NCBI GenBank assembly: GCA_017471765.1 | Contig: JAFURT010000005.1 | Location: 29,838-93,837 of the forward strand | Length of the DNA stretch: 64,000 nt | Direction of reading: 5' to 3' | DNA from: Clostridia bacterium | GTDB taxonomy: Bacteria > Bacillota > Clostridia > Oscillospirales > Acutalibacteraceae | In this document: in pieces, positions 8,887 through 17,199 of the stretch | How the letters are laid out: each line of letters opens with the position of its first letter | Position numbering within the stretch: position 1 is the stretch's first letter | Notes under the pieces: model-generated | The model's input: the letters and a program-made list of their open reading frames with translations, nothing else | Told to the model about the DNA's origin: nothing | Databases searched by the model: none | Position numbers and translations under genes: made by a program

Positions 8887-9579
8887 ATGGAACGATTGAC
8901 CATATCCCCGTCTTTAATTTGCATGGATTTATGCAACACAGGGACCGAGGTGCGCTGTCTGGAGGCGCTGGGGTGTCGAATGGTGCACGTGGACGTGATT
9001 GACGGCCGATTCAGCCCGGATATGCCGTTAGGAATCAACATGATTCAGCAGTTACGGCAGAAGACGAGGCTGATTTTTGACGCCCATCTGATGGCGGCGG
9101 ATAATGCCCCCTACGTGGAGCTGCTTTTGGCGGCCGGGGTGGATCGCCTGTGCTTCCATACCGAATTTGAGCCGCGCCCCAACATCCTGCTTCGTAAAAT
9201 CCGGTCGGCCGGCTGTCAGCCGGGCATCGCCATTAGCCCGGAAACGCCGCTGTCACAGGTGGAGCATTTACTGCCCCTGTGCGATTTTGTGCTGATTATG
9301 CGGATTGATGCAGGATACGCCCATCTGCCCGGGCAGGGGGTATATCCGCATGTGGACGAGAAGATTGCGGCTCTGTCCGCTTATTGCAAAAGCCACGGCC
9401 TGGATATAGAGATTGAGGTGGATGGCCGGGTGGGCTTTGAGGACCTGGTACCGCTGGCGGAGCTGGGGGTACGCACCTTTGTCAGCGGGAGCCGGGGGCT
9501 GTTTTCTCCCCAAGGCACCCGTGAACAAAACTGGAAGAAGCTGACCGCTATAACAGAAGCATGGAGGGAGCAACAATGA
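8887..9579 (+). CDS. Ribulose-phosphate 3-epimerase family protein (possibly allulose-6-phosphate epimerase)
   Basis: The 230-residue TIM-barrel protein has ISPSLICMDL at its start, the metal-binding HVDVIDGRF motif, FDAHLM and a late EVDGRVG that corresponds to the family's catalytic Asp strand. The usual NPGFGGQ phosphate loop reads DAGYAHLPGQG, and the sequence is diverged from housekeeping Rpe. It may therefore act on another ketose phosphate, such as allulose 6-phosphate. ATG 8887 is preferred to an in-frame GTG at 8881 because AAGAAGG lies 7 bases before it. The next gene starts inside its stop codon, so both are made together. Confidence 0.8.
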   Translation: MERLTISPSLICMDLCNTGTEVRCLEALGCRMVHVDVIDGRFSPDMPLGINMIQQLRQKTRLIFDAHLMAADNAPYVELLLAAGVDRLCFHTEFEPRPNILLRKIRSAGCQPGIAISPETPLSQVEHLLPLCDFVLIMRIDAGYAHLPGQGVYPHVDEKIAALSAYCKSHGLDIEIEVDGRVGFEDLVPLAELGVRTFVSGSRGLFSPQGTREQNWKKLTAITEAWREQQ

Positions 9580-10136
9580 CTGCCTATCAAAAAACAGTAG
9601 ACAGTGTATTAGCGGAATGTGGCATGGTGCTTCGTGCCATTCCGGAAGAATCCACCGCCCGGCTTGTCGAAACGCTGTTGGGAGCAAACGCCGTGTTTTT
9701 CATTGGTGTAGGCCGGGTTATGCTTTCTGCACAGGCGATGGCCAAGCGGCTGGCTCATCTGGGTATCCGCACCCATGTAGTGGGGGAAATTACCGAGCCG
9801 GCGCTCAAGCCGGGCGACGTGCTGGTGGTCTGCTCCGGCAGTGGAGAAACGTTGTTCCCCAAAGCGATTGCCGAAAAAGCCAAGTCCTTGGGGGCACGGG
9901 TGGTGATGATCGGTTCCAATCAGCAAAGCTCCATCGCCGGAATGGCGGATCTGATGGTGCGTATGCCCACCAACACCAAGTTCAAGTGCGCTGATGAAAT
10001 TCCTTCCGGGCAGATTATGACCAGCCTGTTCGAGCAATGCTTATTGCTGTATGGCGACATCCTTGCGAAAATGATTGTAGAACAGCGTGGGTTAGATATG
10101 GATTCCTTGTGGGAGTACCACGCTAATCTGGAGTAA
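9576..10136 (+). CDS. SIS-domain sugar-phosphate isomerase (6-phospho-3-hexuloisomerase-like)
   Basis: The 186-residue protein is a single SIS domain. It has FFIGVGRVMLSAQAMAKRLAHLG near the start, a GD(V)LVVCSGSGET phosphate-binding segment, and the DEIPSGQIMTSLFEQ region that is typical of HxlB-type 6-phospho-3-hexuloisomerases. Such enzymes interconvert 3-hexulose 6-phosphate and fructose 6-phosphate. The ATG at 9576 overlaps the upstream TGA (ATGA) and has GGAGGGAG in front; an earlier in-frame ATG at 9561 lies too far upstream. No 3-hexulose-6-phosphate synthase is nearby, so a role with the epimerase-like protein in an unusual ketose pathway is inferred. Confidence 0.8.
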   Translation: MTAYQKTVDSVLAECGMVLRAIPEESTARLVETLLGANAVFFIGVGRVMLSAQAMAKRLAHLGIRTHVVGEITEPALKPGDVLVVCSGSGETLFPKAIAEKAKSLGARVVMIGSNQQSSIAGMADLMVRMPTNTKFKCADEIPSGQIMTSLFEQCLLLYGDILAKMIVEQRGLDMDSLWEYHANLE

Positions 10137-10182
10137 GACCGGTTTGCCAGACAAATGCAAAAACAGGAAGCGGGAGACGGAT

Positions 10183-11577
10183 ATGCTGTATAAATCGGGA
10201 AAAGGCAGAATCAAAGATAATTGCATGATCTACCATGACGGTACCTATTTTATGTTCAGTATGTACTGGAAAAGCCCGGAGGACACAGAGCGTCATGTAT
10301 GGCTGGCTACCTCCAAGGATGGCGTGCATTTTGAAGATTACGGCTGTGTGGTGGAGGATTTCCCCACCATGGTGTGGGCGATGAAGGTGTATGAGACCGA
10401 TGACGGCTTTTACATGAATCACGGTAGCTTTACCGAGGCCGGGGAGCAAAAGGTGCTGAAGTTCTGGCACTCCGATGACCTGTATCATTGGGAATACCGG
10501 CCGGATCTGGAGATTATTTCTCCCGATGCGGATTGGGGCATCACCCGTCTGGACTGCATGTGCGTGCTTCGGGAGCCGGAACGGTACTATGGCTATGCCA
10601 CCGGTCAGTATGGCTTCATGACCTCCGATGACGGCGCTCATTGGGATTTGCAGCCATATAACATCGATTACGGCCCCTTCCAGCCGTACAGCCCATGTAT
10701 CGGCGGCTATGAGATCGGCGACTGCATCCGCTTTGAGGGAAAGTATTACCTGCTGTGCGGTGCTCACGCCCACGCCGGATGCAAAGGATACGGCGTGTGG
10801 ACGTATGTGGCGGATAAGCCGGAGGGTCCCTTCAAGCCGATGTTTCCCAACTATAAGCTCAACGGCACCAGCGACCGCTGGGTGCATTGCTGGGTGCGGT
10901 GCTTTGACAAGGACGGCAAGACCCTAATGCACAACTATATGTATGACGGCAACACCTTCGAGATGGGCACGACCTATCTCCCCCCCATTAAAGAGATGGC
11001 GCTGAACGAATACGGCCTGTATCTAAAATGGTGGGATGAGAACCGCCTGCTGTACGGCAACCTGGTCAGCGAGACGGCCCGGCTGGAGGCGAAGGGTATG
11101 GATTCCAACGCCCTTCTGCAGGAGTCTCAGGCCTGCGATATTTCCGAGCTGGTGTCCCTCCCCGCACAGGCTGTGGTGGATATGACGGTAGAGCTGGAAG
11201 AAAGCACCTGGGTAGGCTATGCAGCAGGAGGCCTCTACCTGGCTGAGGACGACCACAGCGGCACGGCGATTATTTTTGACGCCTATGGCAAGAGCGACAT
11301 CCTGTATGTCAAGGACGGCCAGATTGTGGCAGTGGAGGATACCGTGACCTTCGGCCAGGCCGCTCCGATTCTCTTTTCTGGCGGCACGCCGTACCATATC
11401 CGTCTGCTGGTGCGTGATGGGATGTTTGAGGTGTATGTGAACGATACGTTTTTGCAGACATTTAACAACGCCCACAAGGAGGGAGATATTTCTTGCCCCT
11501 TCACCGCTATTGGTGCGGTGTCCCGGCGTAGAGGATTTACCCTGTCTGATATGAAAATTTACGAGATGAATTTGTGA
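10183..11577 (+). CDS. GH32/GH43-like beta-propeller glycosidase, paralogue 1
   Basis: The 464-residue protein has repeated propeller blades of the type YHDGTYFMFSMYW, GFYMNHGSF and EGKYYLLCGAHAH over about residues 1-290. A C-terminal beta-sandwich follows (VDMTVELEESTWVGYAAGG through VNDTFLQTFNN), as in GH32/GH43-related enzymes. KDN near residue 12 and RLDC near residue 122 are candidate catalytic acids. There is no signal peptide, so it acts in the cytoplasm on an imported oligosaccharide or sugar phosphate. ATG 10183 follows GGGAGACGG and gives exactly the same length and N-terminus as the paralogue at 12626; upstream codons are not shared. The substrate is unknown. Confidence 0.75.
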   Translation: MLYKSGKGRIKDNCMIYHDGTYFMFSMYWKSPEDTERHVWLATSKDGVHFEDYGCVVEDFPTMVWAMKVYETDDGFYMNHGSFTEAGEQKVLKFWHSDDLYHWEYRPDLEIISPDADWGITRLDCMCVLREPERYYGYATGQYGFMTSDDGAHWDLQPYNIDYGPFQPYSPCIGGYEIGDCIRFEGKYYLLCGAHAHAGCKGYGVWTYVADKPEGPFKPMFPNYKLNGTSDRWVHCWVRCFDKDGKTLMHNYMYDGNTFEMGTTYLPPIKEMALNEYGLYLKWWDENRLLYGNLVSETARLEAKGMDSNALLQESQACDISELVSLPAQAVVDMTVELEESTWVGYAAGGLYLAEDDHSGTAIIFDAYGKSDILYVKDGQIVAVEDTVTFGQAAPILFSGGTPYHIRLLVRDGMFEVYVNDTFLQTFNNAHKEGDISCPFTAIGAVSRRRGFTLSDMKIYEMNL

Positions 11578-11585
11578 GGATGACT

Positions 11586-12455
11586 ATGATTACGGCGTTG
11601 TCTTTTGGCGAGATTCAGTGGGATATATATCCGGATGCCCGGTACATCGGCGGCGCACCCTTTAATTTCGCGGCGCACTTGGCCAAGCATGGGGAAGAGG
11701 TGTATATGCTTTCTGCCGTAGGGGATGATGCACTGGGACAGGAGGCACTGACCCACCTGAAAAAGCAAAACCTGCACACGGACTATGTGGCCATTGATTC
11801 TGCAAAGCCCTCCGGCAACTGCACCGTGTCGTTGGATGAGCAGGGCGTCCCTACATTTTGCATTGCCCGTGATGTGGCGTGGGACTATCTTACCTGCAGG
11901 GGAGTGCCGTCGGGGATGTTCGACCTGCTGTATTTCGGAACGCTGGCGTTGCGGACCCAACAAAATACCGAGGAGCTTTTGGCTCTGATTCAGCGAGGGG
12001 GCTTTCGGGAGATTTTTGCGGATGTGAATATCCGGCCGCCGTTCTATTCAGCGGATAGCATCCGTACGGTAATGGAAAAAGCTACCATCATCAAAATCAG
12101 CGACGAGGAGCTACCTGTGCTGCTGCAGGAAATCGGTATGACGTACACCGAAGAATACGCTTCCCTGTGCCGGGGGCTGGTGCGTCAGTTCCCCCAGATT
12201 AACGTACTGATTATCACCCGGGGCGAAAAAGGCGCCTGTGCATATACGGCTCAGGATGACCGGTTTTATCAGACGGATGCGGTCAAGGCCGTGGTTGTTT
12301 CTACCACCGGTGCCGGGGATAGCTTCTCGGCGGCGTTCATCCACACCTATTTGCGAGGGGACACCGTGCAGGCGGCGCTGGACTATGCGGCCAAAGTGGC
12401 CGCCTTTGTGGTGTCCAATCCGGACGCTGTGCCAGAATACCAGCCGATCCCATAA
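11586..12455 (+). CDS. PfkB-family sugar kinase (fructokinase-like)
   Basis: The 289-residue protein has both PfkB signatures: GGAPFNFAAHLAKHG near the N-terminus, and TTGAGDSFSAAF near the C-terminus with the catalytic Asp and anion hole. Family members phosphorylate fructose and related sugars with ATP. ATG 11586 has GAGGA five bases before it; ATG 11580 or GTG 11574 are alternatives without proper spacing. The gene follows the glycosidase gene almost without a gap, so a released sugar may be phosphorylated here and then handled by the epimerase and isomerase upstream. Confidence 0.88.
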   Translation: MITALSFGEIQWDIYPDARYIGGAPFNFAAHLAKHGEEVYMLSAVGDDALGQEALTHLKKQNLHTDYVAIDSAKPSGNCTVSLDEQGVPTFCIARDVAWDYLTCRGVPSGMFDLLYFGTLALRTQQNTEELLALIQRGGFREIFADVNIRPPFYSADSIRTVMEKATIIKISDEELPVLLQEIGMTYTEEYASLCRGLVRQFPQINVLIITRGEKGACAYTAQDDRFYQTDAVKAVVVSTTGAGDSFSAAFIHTYLRGDTVQAALDYAAKVAAFVVSNPDAVPEYQPIP

Positions 12456-12553
12456 CGAATCAGAATAAAAAGCCCTTACGAGCCTACGGATATGGTCGGT
12501 TATATTATGCGGTTTTATTTCTTTGACTTGTGTCAAAAGGCAAACAAACCCCA

Positions 12554-12582
12554 TTTACACATTACCGGCCAAATGCTATACT
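12554..12582 (+). promoter_or_regulatory. Promoter of the second GH32/43-like gene
   Basis: TTTACA at 12554-12559, a 17-base spacer and TATACT at 12577-12582. This gives the second paralogue its own start site although it lies behind the kinase in the same direction. Confidence 0.65.
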
Positions 12583-12625
12583 TTGTGGTGCCATTGGCTA
12601 ATCTAGCTGAAAGAAGGATAACACC

Positions 12626-14020
12626 ATGTTGTATAAGGCAGGAAAAGGCAGAATCAAGGATAATTGTATCCTCGTCCATGACGGCATCTATTACATGTTC
12701 AGCATATATTGGAAACACCCCGAAGATGAATTGCGCCATGTGTGGCTGGCCACCTCCAAGGACGGCGTACACTTCGAGGATTACGGTTGCGTGATCGAAG
12801 ATTTCAAGGACATCATATGGGCCATGAATGTGTATGAGACGGATGACGGGTTCTACATGAATCATGGCAGCTTCACCGAGGCCGGGGAGCAAAAGGTGCT
12901 GAAATTCTGGCACTCCGACGACCTGTATCATTGGGAATACCGGCCGGAACTAGATCTGGTTTCCTGTGATGCGGATTGGGGCATTACCCGGCTGGACTGC
13001 ATGGGCGTGCTGCGAGAGAAGGATCAGTATTACGGCTATGCCACCGGGCAGTTTGGCTTCATGACCTCCGATGACGGCATCCATTGGGAGCAGCATCCTT
13101 ATAATATTGACTTTTCCCCCTTCCATCCCTACTGCCCCTATATCGGTGGGTTTGAGATTGGCGACTGCTTCTATTTTGAGGGGAAATATTACCTGCTCTG
13201 CGGCGGACATGCCCATGCCGGAAGCAAAGGCTACGGCATGTGGAGTTATGTGTCCGATACGCCATCCGGCCCCTTCAAGCCGGTGTTCCCCAACTACAAG
13301 CTCTGCGGCAACAGTGACCGCTGGATACTTAACTGGGCACGGAGCTGTCAGCATGACGGGGTCACGCTGATTGGCAATTTTGTGTATGATGGCTACTCCT
13401 TTGAATTTGGCAACACCTACCTGCCCATCCTCAAAGCGTTTGCCGTCAATGAATACGGCCCATACCTCAAGTGGTGGGAGAGAAATAATCTGCTGTATGG
13501 CGACCTGGTCAGCGAAACGGATAAGCTGGAGGCAAGAGGTGAAGAGACCAATGCCCTTCTGCGGGAATCCCAGACCTGCGCCATCTCCGAACTGGTTCCC
13601 CTGCCGGCGTGGGCCGTGGTGGATATGACCGTCGAGCTGGAGGAAAACACCTGGGTGGGGTATTCTGCCGGCGGCATCTATCTGGCCGAGGACGACCACA
13701 GCGGTACAGCCATCATTTTTGACGCCTACGGCAAGAGCGACATCCTGTACGTTAAGGACGGCAAGGTTGAGGCGGTGGAGGATACCGTCACCTTCGGTCA
13801 GGCCGCACCGATACGGTTTCTGGGTGGCGTGCCGTATAAAGTGCGCCTGCTTGTTCGGGACGGTATGTATGAGGTGTATGTGAATGATGAGCATTTGCAG
13901 ACCTTCAACAATGCACGCAACGAAAGCGATATTTCCCGGCCCTTTATCGCTATGGGGGCGGTATCCCGGCGAAGAGGGTTCACCATGACCGATATCAAGA
14001 TATATGGATTGAATCTGTAA
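12626..14020 (+). CDS. GH32/GH43-like beta-propeller glycosidase, paralogue 2
   Basis: A 464-residue paralogue of the protein at 10183-11577 with the same length and no visible gaps. The shared stretches include HVWLATSKDGVHFEDYGC, YETDDGFYMNHGSFTEAG and most of the C-terminal sandwich. Differences concentrate in the propeller loops (for example FDKDGKT against CQHDGVT), as expected when substrate range has shifted after duplication. No signal peptide is seen. It has its own promoter and ends at a strong terminator, so it may be controlled separately from paralogue 1. Confidence 0.75.
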   Translation: MLYKAGKGRIKDNCILVHDGIYYMFSIYWKHPEDELRHVWLATSKDGVHFEDYGCVIEDFKDIIWAMNVYETDDGFYMNHGSFTEAGEQKVLKFWHSDDLYHWEYRPELDLVSCDADWGITRLDCMGVLREKDQYYGYATGQFGFMTSDDGIHWEQHPYNIDFSPFHPYCPYIGGFEIGDCFYFEGKYYLLCGGHAHAGSKGYGMWSYVSDTPSGPFKPVFPNYKLCGNSDRWILNWARSCQHDGVTLIGNFVYDGYSFEFGNTYLPILKAFAVNEYGPYLKWWERNNLLYGDLVSETDKLEARGEETNALLRESQTCAISELVPLPAWAVVDMTVELEENTWVGYSAGGIYLAEDDHSGTAIIFDAYGKSDILYVKDGKVEAVEDTVTFGQAAPIRFLGGVPYKVRLLVRDGMYEVYVNDEHLQTFNNARNESDISRPFIAMGAVSRRRGFTMTDIKIYGLNL

Positions 14021-14028
14021 AAAGAAAA

Positions 14029-14068
14029 ACAGCCGTCCTCTTGCATACAGCAAGAGGACGGCTGTTTC
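14029..14068. terminator. Bidirectional terminator between convergent genes
   Basis: A perfect 16-bp stem (14029-14044 with 14050-14065) with loop ATACA, an A-rich left flank and TTTCTT on the right. It serves the glycosidase gene on + and thiT on -. Confidence 0.9.
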
Positions 14069-14893
14069 TTATGCGCTCTGTTTGCTCTGCAGATGCTTCT
14101 GCAAAAGCCACAGTCCCAGCCAAAGGATTACTCCCACGGCGGTGACGATGCCTGCCGTCTGCCAGTCCACCAGCGTCAGGTTGGTAATAACAAAATCGCC
14201 GGTCTCCGGGTCTTGCAGAGGCTTAAAGATGGTGCGGATATCCCACACCGCCGCCGCCAGCAAGGCCGCCTTGGATAGCAGAGAGCAGATAAGCGGTGCT
14301 ACCGGCAGTGTTTGCACAGGGGCGGCACGTCGGGGGAGCGCCTCCCGGATATCCACCGCCTTGGAGAAATACCAGGCGCCCAGTGTGGTCACCAGGGTTT
14401 CCGGCAACATATAGGTGGCGTTGTAGGCCAGCGAGTACAGCAGTGCCGCCTCGGTGGGGATGGATAGCCCGGCCCATACGGTGCACCCGGCGACGACGTG
14501 AAAGACGTACCGTAGCCCACCGGTCAGCAGAGCGCCCAGTACCAGCGCCGTGCCCTGTGTCTTTGCCCGGCGGCGAAACACACCGCCAAGACCTAATGCG
14601 GTGAAGGCCAGCAGGTAATCGAGGACGATAATGGCGACCGCCGCCAGGGGGGAGGTGGCATAGGAGAGGGTGTTCAGCCCCAGAAGAAGCTGAATGAGAG
14701 AATAGGCGAAGCCGGTGAACAGGCCCCAGGGCACGCCGTGCCGGTAGGCGACCAACAGCATGGGGAGTGCCGAAAAGGCGGTGATACTGCCGCCGTAGGG
14801 CAGGTCCAGCACCTTGACCATGCTGAGCACCGCCGCCACCGCTAACAGGAGCGCACTTTCCACTAAGCGCAATAGGTTTGTTCGTTGTTTCAT
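14069..14893 (-). CDS. thiT: Thiamine ECF transporter S component ThiT
   Basis: The 274-residue membrane protein has about six hydrophobic segments. Its N-terminal part matches ThiT (MKQRTNLLRLVESALLLA, then LDLPYGGSITAFSALPMLL and GLFTGFAYSLIQLLLG). ThiT binds thiamine with high affinity and works with the shared EcfAA'T energising module, which is not in this window. It carries a C-terminal extension with more hydrophobic segments than the usual 180-200-residue ThiT. ATG 14893 has GGAGGA before it; a longer in-frame reading would run into the riboswitch. The TPP riboswitch upstream directly supports the thiamine assignment. Confidence 0.9.
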   Translation of the reverse strand: MKQRTNLLRLVESALLLAVAAVLSMVKVLDLPYGGSITAFSALPMLLVAYRHGVPWGLFTGFAYSLIQLLLGLNTLSYATSPLAAVAIIVLDYLLAFTALGLGGVFRRRAKTQGTALVLGALLTGGLRYVFHVVAGCTVWAGLSIPTEAALLYSLAYNATYMLPETLVTTLGAWYFSKAVDIREALPRRAAPVQTLPVAPLICSLLSKAALLAAAVWDIRTIFKPLQDPETGDFVITNLTLVDWQTAGIVTAVGVILWLGLWLLQKHLQSKQSA

Positions 14894-14923
14894 GTTTGTT
14901 CTTCCTCCTTTTTCTTTGCCGAA

Positions 14924-14956
14924 CAAACAAAAAACCTCCGCTGTGGATAGCGGAGG
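14924..14956 (-). terminator. Riboswitch-controlled terminator of thiT
   Basis: Reading on the minus strand, an 8-bp stem CCTCCGCT/AGCGGAGG (14935-14956) is followed by TTTTTTG. It lies between the TPP aptamer and the thiT ribosome binding site, as expected of a transcriptional off switch. Confidence 0.85.
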
Positions 14957-14994
14957 TGGGCGTACAGCCAGATGGGCTGCGGCTATGATGAAAA

Positions 14995-15077
14995 ACATCC
15001 CTCCGCCGGTATTATCCGGATCAGGTCATAGGGTTGAGCCTGCGCTCTCTCAGCCGCCCGGTGGGCAGCACCCCTTG
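14995..15077 (-). promoter_or_regulatory. TPP riboswitch (THI element)
   Basis: Minus-strand reading shows the conserved aptamer parts in order: GGGGTGC, GGCTGAGAG, ACCCTATGACCTGATC, CCGGATAATACCGG, GGAGGGA. The RNA should bind thiamine pyrophosphate and let the downstream hairpin at 14924-14956 stop transcription, repressing thiT when thiamine is plentiful. Confidence 0.95.
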
Positions 15078-15167
15078 TTTTGTCTGTTCAGTTGTGGCTA
15101 TAGGATACACCCACCATGGGGGTTTGTCAAGGCTTTTTTACAAAATTATTAAAATTTCCTTCCCCCC

Positions 15168-15196
15168 TTGAATACCGACAAAAAATATGGTATATT
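15168..15196 (+). promoter_or_regulatory. Promoter of the dnaD-dnaI operon
   Basis: TTGAAT at 15168-15173, a 17-base spacer and TATATT at 15191-15196, in a strongly AT-rich stretch about 30 bases before the dnaD-like gene. Confidence 0.65.
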
Positions 15197-15228
15197 AAGT
15201 TGATATATTATGTAAGGAGGGGAGAGGC

Positions 15229-16173
15229 ATGGCACAGTATCATTGGTCACCGGCCGGCATGGCGGATGTATTCATCCTACCGGCGGCGGTGGTGGACGAG
15301 GCTATCAAGCTGGCTTCAGCCGGGCAGATACAGGTACTTTTATGGTTCTCCCGCCATCACCAGCAGTGGGATGCCGTCGCCTGTGCCGCCGCTTTGGACA
15401 GCACACCGGCGGAGTGTGAGAGTCATCTGCAGTTCTGGGTACAGCAGGGACTGTTGCAGACAGCCGAGGCATCCACCTCGGCCGCACCGGCCGTATCGGT
15501 AAAGGCGGCCCGCCCGGCGGCGGTCAAGCCTCAACTGCGGGAGGTGCTGGCCTATCAGGAGGAGCACCGGGAATTTGGGGTGTTCCTGGAGGCCGCCGCC
15601 GCCCATCTGGGCAAGGCGCTCAGCCACGGAGACGTGGCTACACTGCTGTATCTGCTGACCACAGCCGGCCTGCCAGAGAGCGTCATCCTGCTGGAGATTG
15701 CCTATGCCGTGTCCATCGGCAAGGGGAATATGCGGTACGTGGAGAAATTAGCCCTGGCGTGGGCTGATGAGGAACTGACCACCCACGAGGCGGTGGACGA
15801 CCACATCCATCTGCTCCAGCGGCAAAAAGAGGCCGCCGCCCACGTGGAGGCGGTGCTGAAATCCACCGTACCTCTGACGGCGGCGCAGGCCGCCCTGGCG
15901 GATAAATGGGTCAACCAGTGGGGCTTCCGTGATGACATGCTGTTGCTGGCCCAGGAGGAGACCAAGGGGAAAGCCAAAAAATTCAACCTCAACTATATGG
16001 ATAAAATCCTGGAGCACTGGTACGCCGATGGCATCACCACGCCGGAACAGGTGGAAAAGCCCCAGCCGGCGAAAAAGGGTGCCGCCGCCACCAATCCGGA
16101 GCAGAGTAGCCTGGATATGGAGGGCTTCGAGGAGCAGCTACTGCAGTATCGCCCCAAGTATAAGAAGAAATGA
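15229..16173 (+). CDS. DnaD-domain replication initiation protein
   Basis: The 314-residue protein has a winged-helix-like N-terminus (residues 1-90), a linker, then a DnaD C-terminal domain region around residues 110-200 (FGVFLEAAAAHLGKALSH..., LLEIAYAVSIGKGNMRYVEKLALAW) and a second, similar segment near 240-270 with the YMDKILEHW motif typical of DnaD/DnaB-like proteins. In Firmicutes such proteins help load the replicative helicase. The stop overlaps an ATG, and the helicase-loader-like ATPase follows, the usual gene pair. Start ATG has AAGGAGGGGAGAG in front. Confidence 0.88.
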   Translation: MAQYHWSPAGMADVFILPAAVVDEAIKLASAGQIQVLLWFSRHHQQWDAVACAAALDSTPAECESHLQFWVQQGLLQTAEASTSAAPAVSVKAARPAAVKPQLREVLAYQEEHREFGVFLEAAAAHLGKALSHGDVATLLYLLTTAGLPESVILLEIAYAVSIGKGNMRYVEKLALAWADEELTTHEAVDDHIHLLQRQKEAAAHVEAVLKSTVPLTAAQAALADKWVNQWGFRDDMLLLAQEETKGKAKKFNLNYMDKILEHWYADGITTPEQVEKPQPAKKGAAATNPEQSSLDMEGFEEQLLQYRPKYKKK

Positions 16174-16187
16174 AGGAGGGACGCCAC

Positions 16188-17171
16188 ATGGCCTATGATG
16201 CACAGGTGGTGCAGGCCGCCCGGGAACGGTTAGAACGCCGCCGCCGGGATGCCAACGCAAAAGCGGCCGCCCTTCGGGATACGATGTGTGAGCGCATCCC
16301 CCGTCTGCGGCAGATTGAGCAGGAGATGGCCGCCGCCATTCCCCAGATTACCCACACTATCCTCGCCGGCGGCGACCCGGCGGCGGTGGAAGCCATCCGG
16401 CAGAGCAATCTGGCACTGCAGGAGGAGATGAGCCGTCTGTTGCGGCAGGCTGGGTGTGATGCGGATAATTTCGAGCCCCAGTACACCTGCTCCCTTTGCC
16501 GGGATACCGGTTATGCGGATGGCCAGGTGTGTGCCTGCTACCGGCAACTGCTGAAGGAGGAGGCTTGCCGGCGTCTGTCCGGCTTATCCGCCTTAAAGCT
16601 CACGGATTTCGCCTCTTTCCGGCTGGAATATTACGATGACCGTACCGACCCCAAGCTGGGGGTTTCTCCCCGTCAGCAGATGGGGGATGTGCTGGCCTAC
16701 TGCCGGGAGTATGCGGCGGATTTCACCCCGGATAGCGGTAGCCTGCTGTTGCAGGGCTCTACCGGCATCGGCAAGACCCACCTGGCGTTGGCTATCGCCC
16801 GGCAGGTGGCAGAGCAGGGCTACGGCGTGATATACGGCTCTGTGGGCCCTCTGCTCCACCGCATCGAGCTGGAGCATTTCGGCAAGGCCGAAGGGGACAG
16901 CCTGGCCCAGCTCACCGACTGCGACCTGCTGGTGCTGGACGACCTGGGGATGGAGTTTGACACTCCCTTCACGCGTTCCTGCATCTACAACCTGCTGAAC
17001 ACCCGTCTGTTGGAGGGGCGCCCCACCATTATCAGCACGAATTTGGGCTCTGCGGCTCTTCAGGCCCGCTACGGCGACCAGATTGCCAGCCGCATCGGCG
17101 GTGGCTTCGAGCCGTTGTTGTGCGTGGGCCGGGATATTCGCCAAATGATTCGCCGTCAGTCCATGGGCTGA
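16188..17171 (+). CDS. DnaC/DnaI-like AAA+ helicase loader
   Basis: The 327-residue protein begins with a coiled region (about 1-80), then a zinc-binding Cys cluster (CSLCRDTGYADGQVCAC, about residues 104-120), then an AAA+ ATPase with Walker A GSTGIGKTH near residue 191 and Walker B LLVLDDLGME near 246. This is the layout of Firmicute DnaI, which loads the replicative helicase. ATG 16188 has GGAGGG six bases upstream; ATG 16170 overlaps the dnaD stop but has no proper ribosome site. It is co-transcribed with the DnaD-like gene. Confidence 0.9.
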   Translation: MAYDAQVVQAARERLERRRRDANAKAAALRDTMCERIPRLRQIEQEMAAAIPQITHTILAGGDPAAVEAIRQSNLALQEEMSRLLRQAGCDADNFEPQYTCSLCRDTGYADGQVCACYRQLLKEEACRRLSGLSALKLTDFASFRLEYYDDRTDPKLGVSPRQQMGDVLAYCREYAADFTPDSGSLLLQGSTGIGKTHLALAIARQVAEQGYGVIYGSVGPLLHRIELEHFGKAEGDSLAQLTDCDLLVLDDLGMEFDTPFTRSCIYNLLNTRLLEGRPTIISTNLGSAALQARYGDQIASRIGGGFEPLLCVGRDIRQMIRRQSMG

Positions 17172-17199
17172 GGCATAACCAAGTAAGGAGGTTTTCACT

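Noticed and set aside
14069-14998. ThiT starting 35 codons further upstream
   Set aside because: These codons lie inside the terminator and the riboswitch; the ATG at 14893 has GGAGGA and the typical ThiT start.
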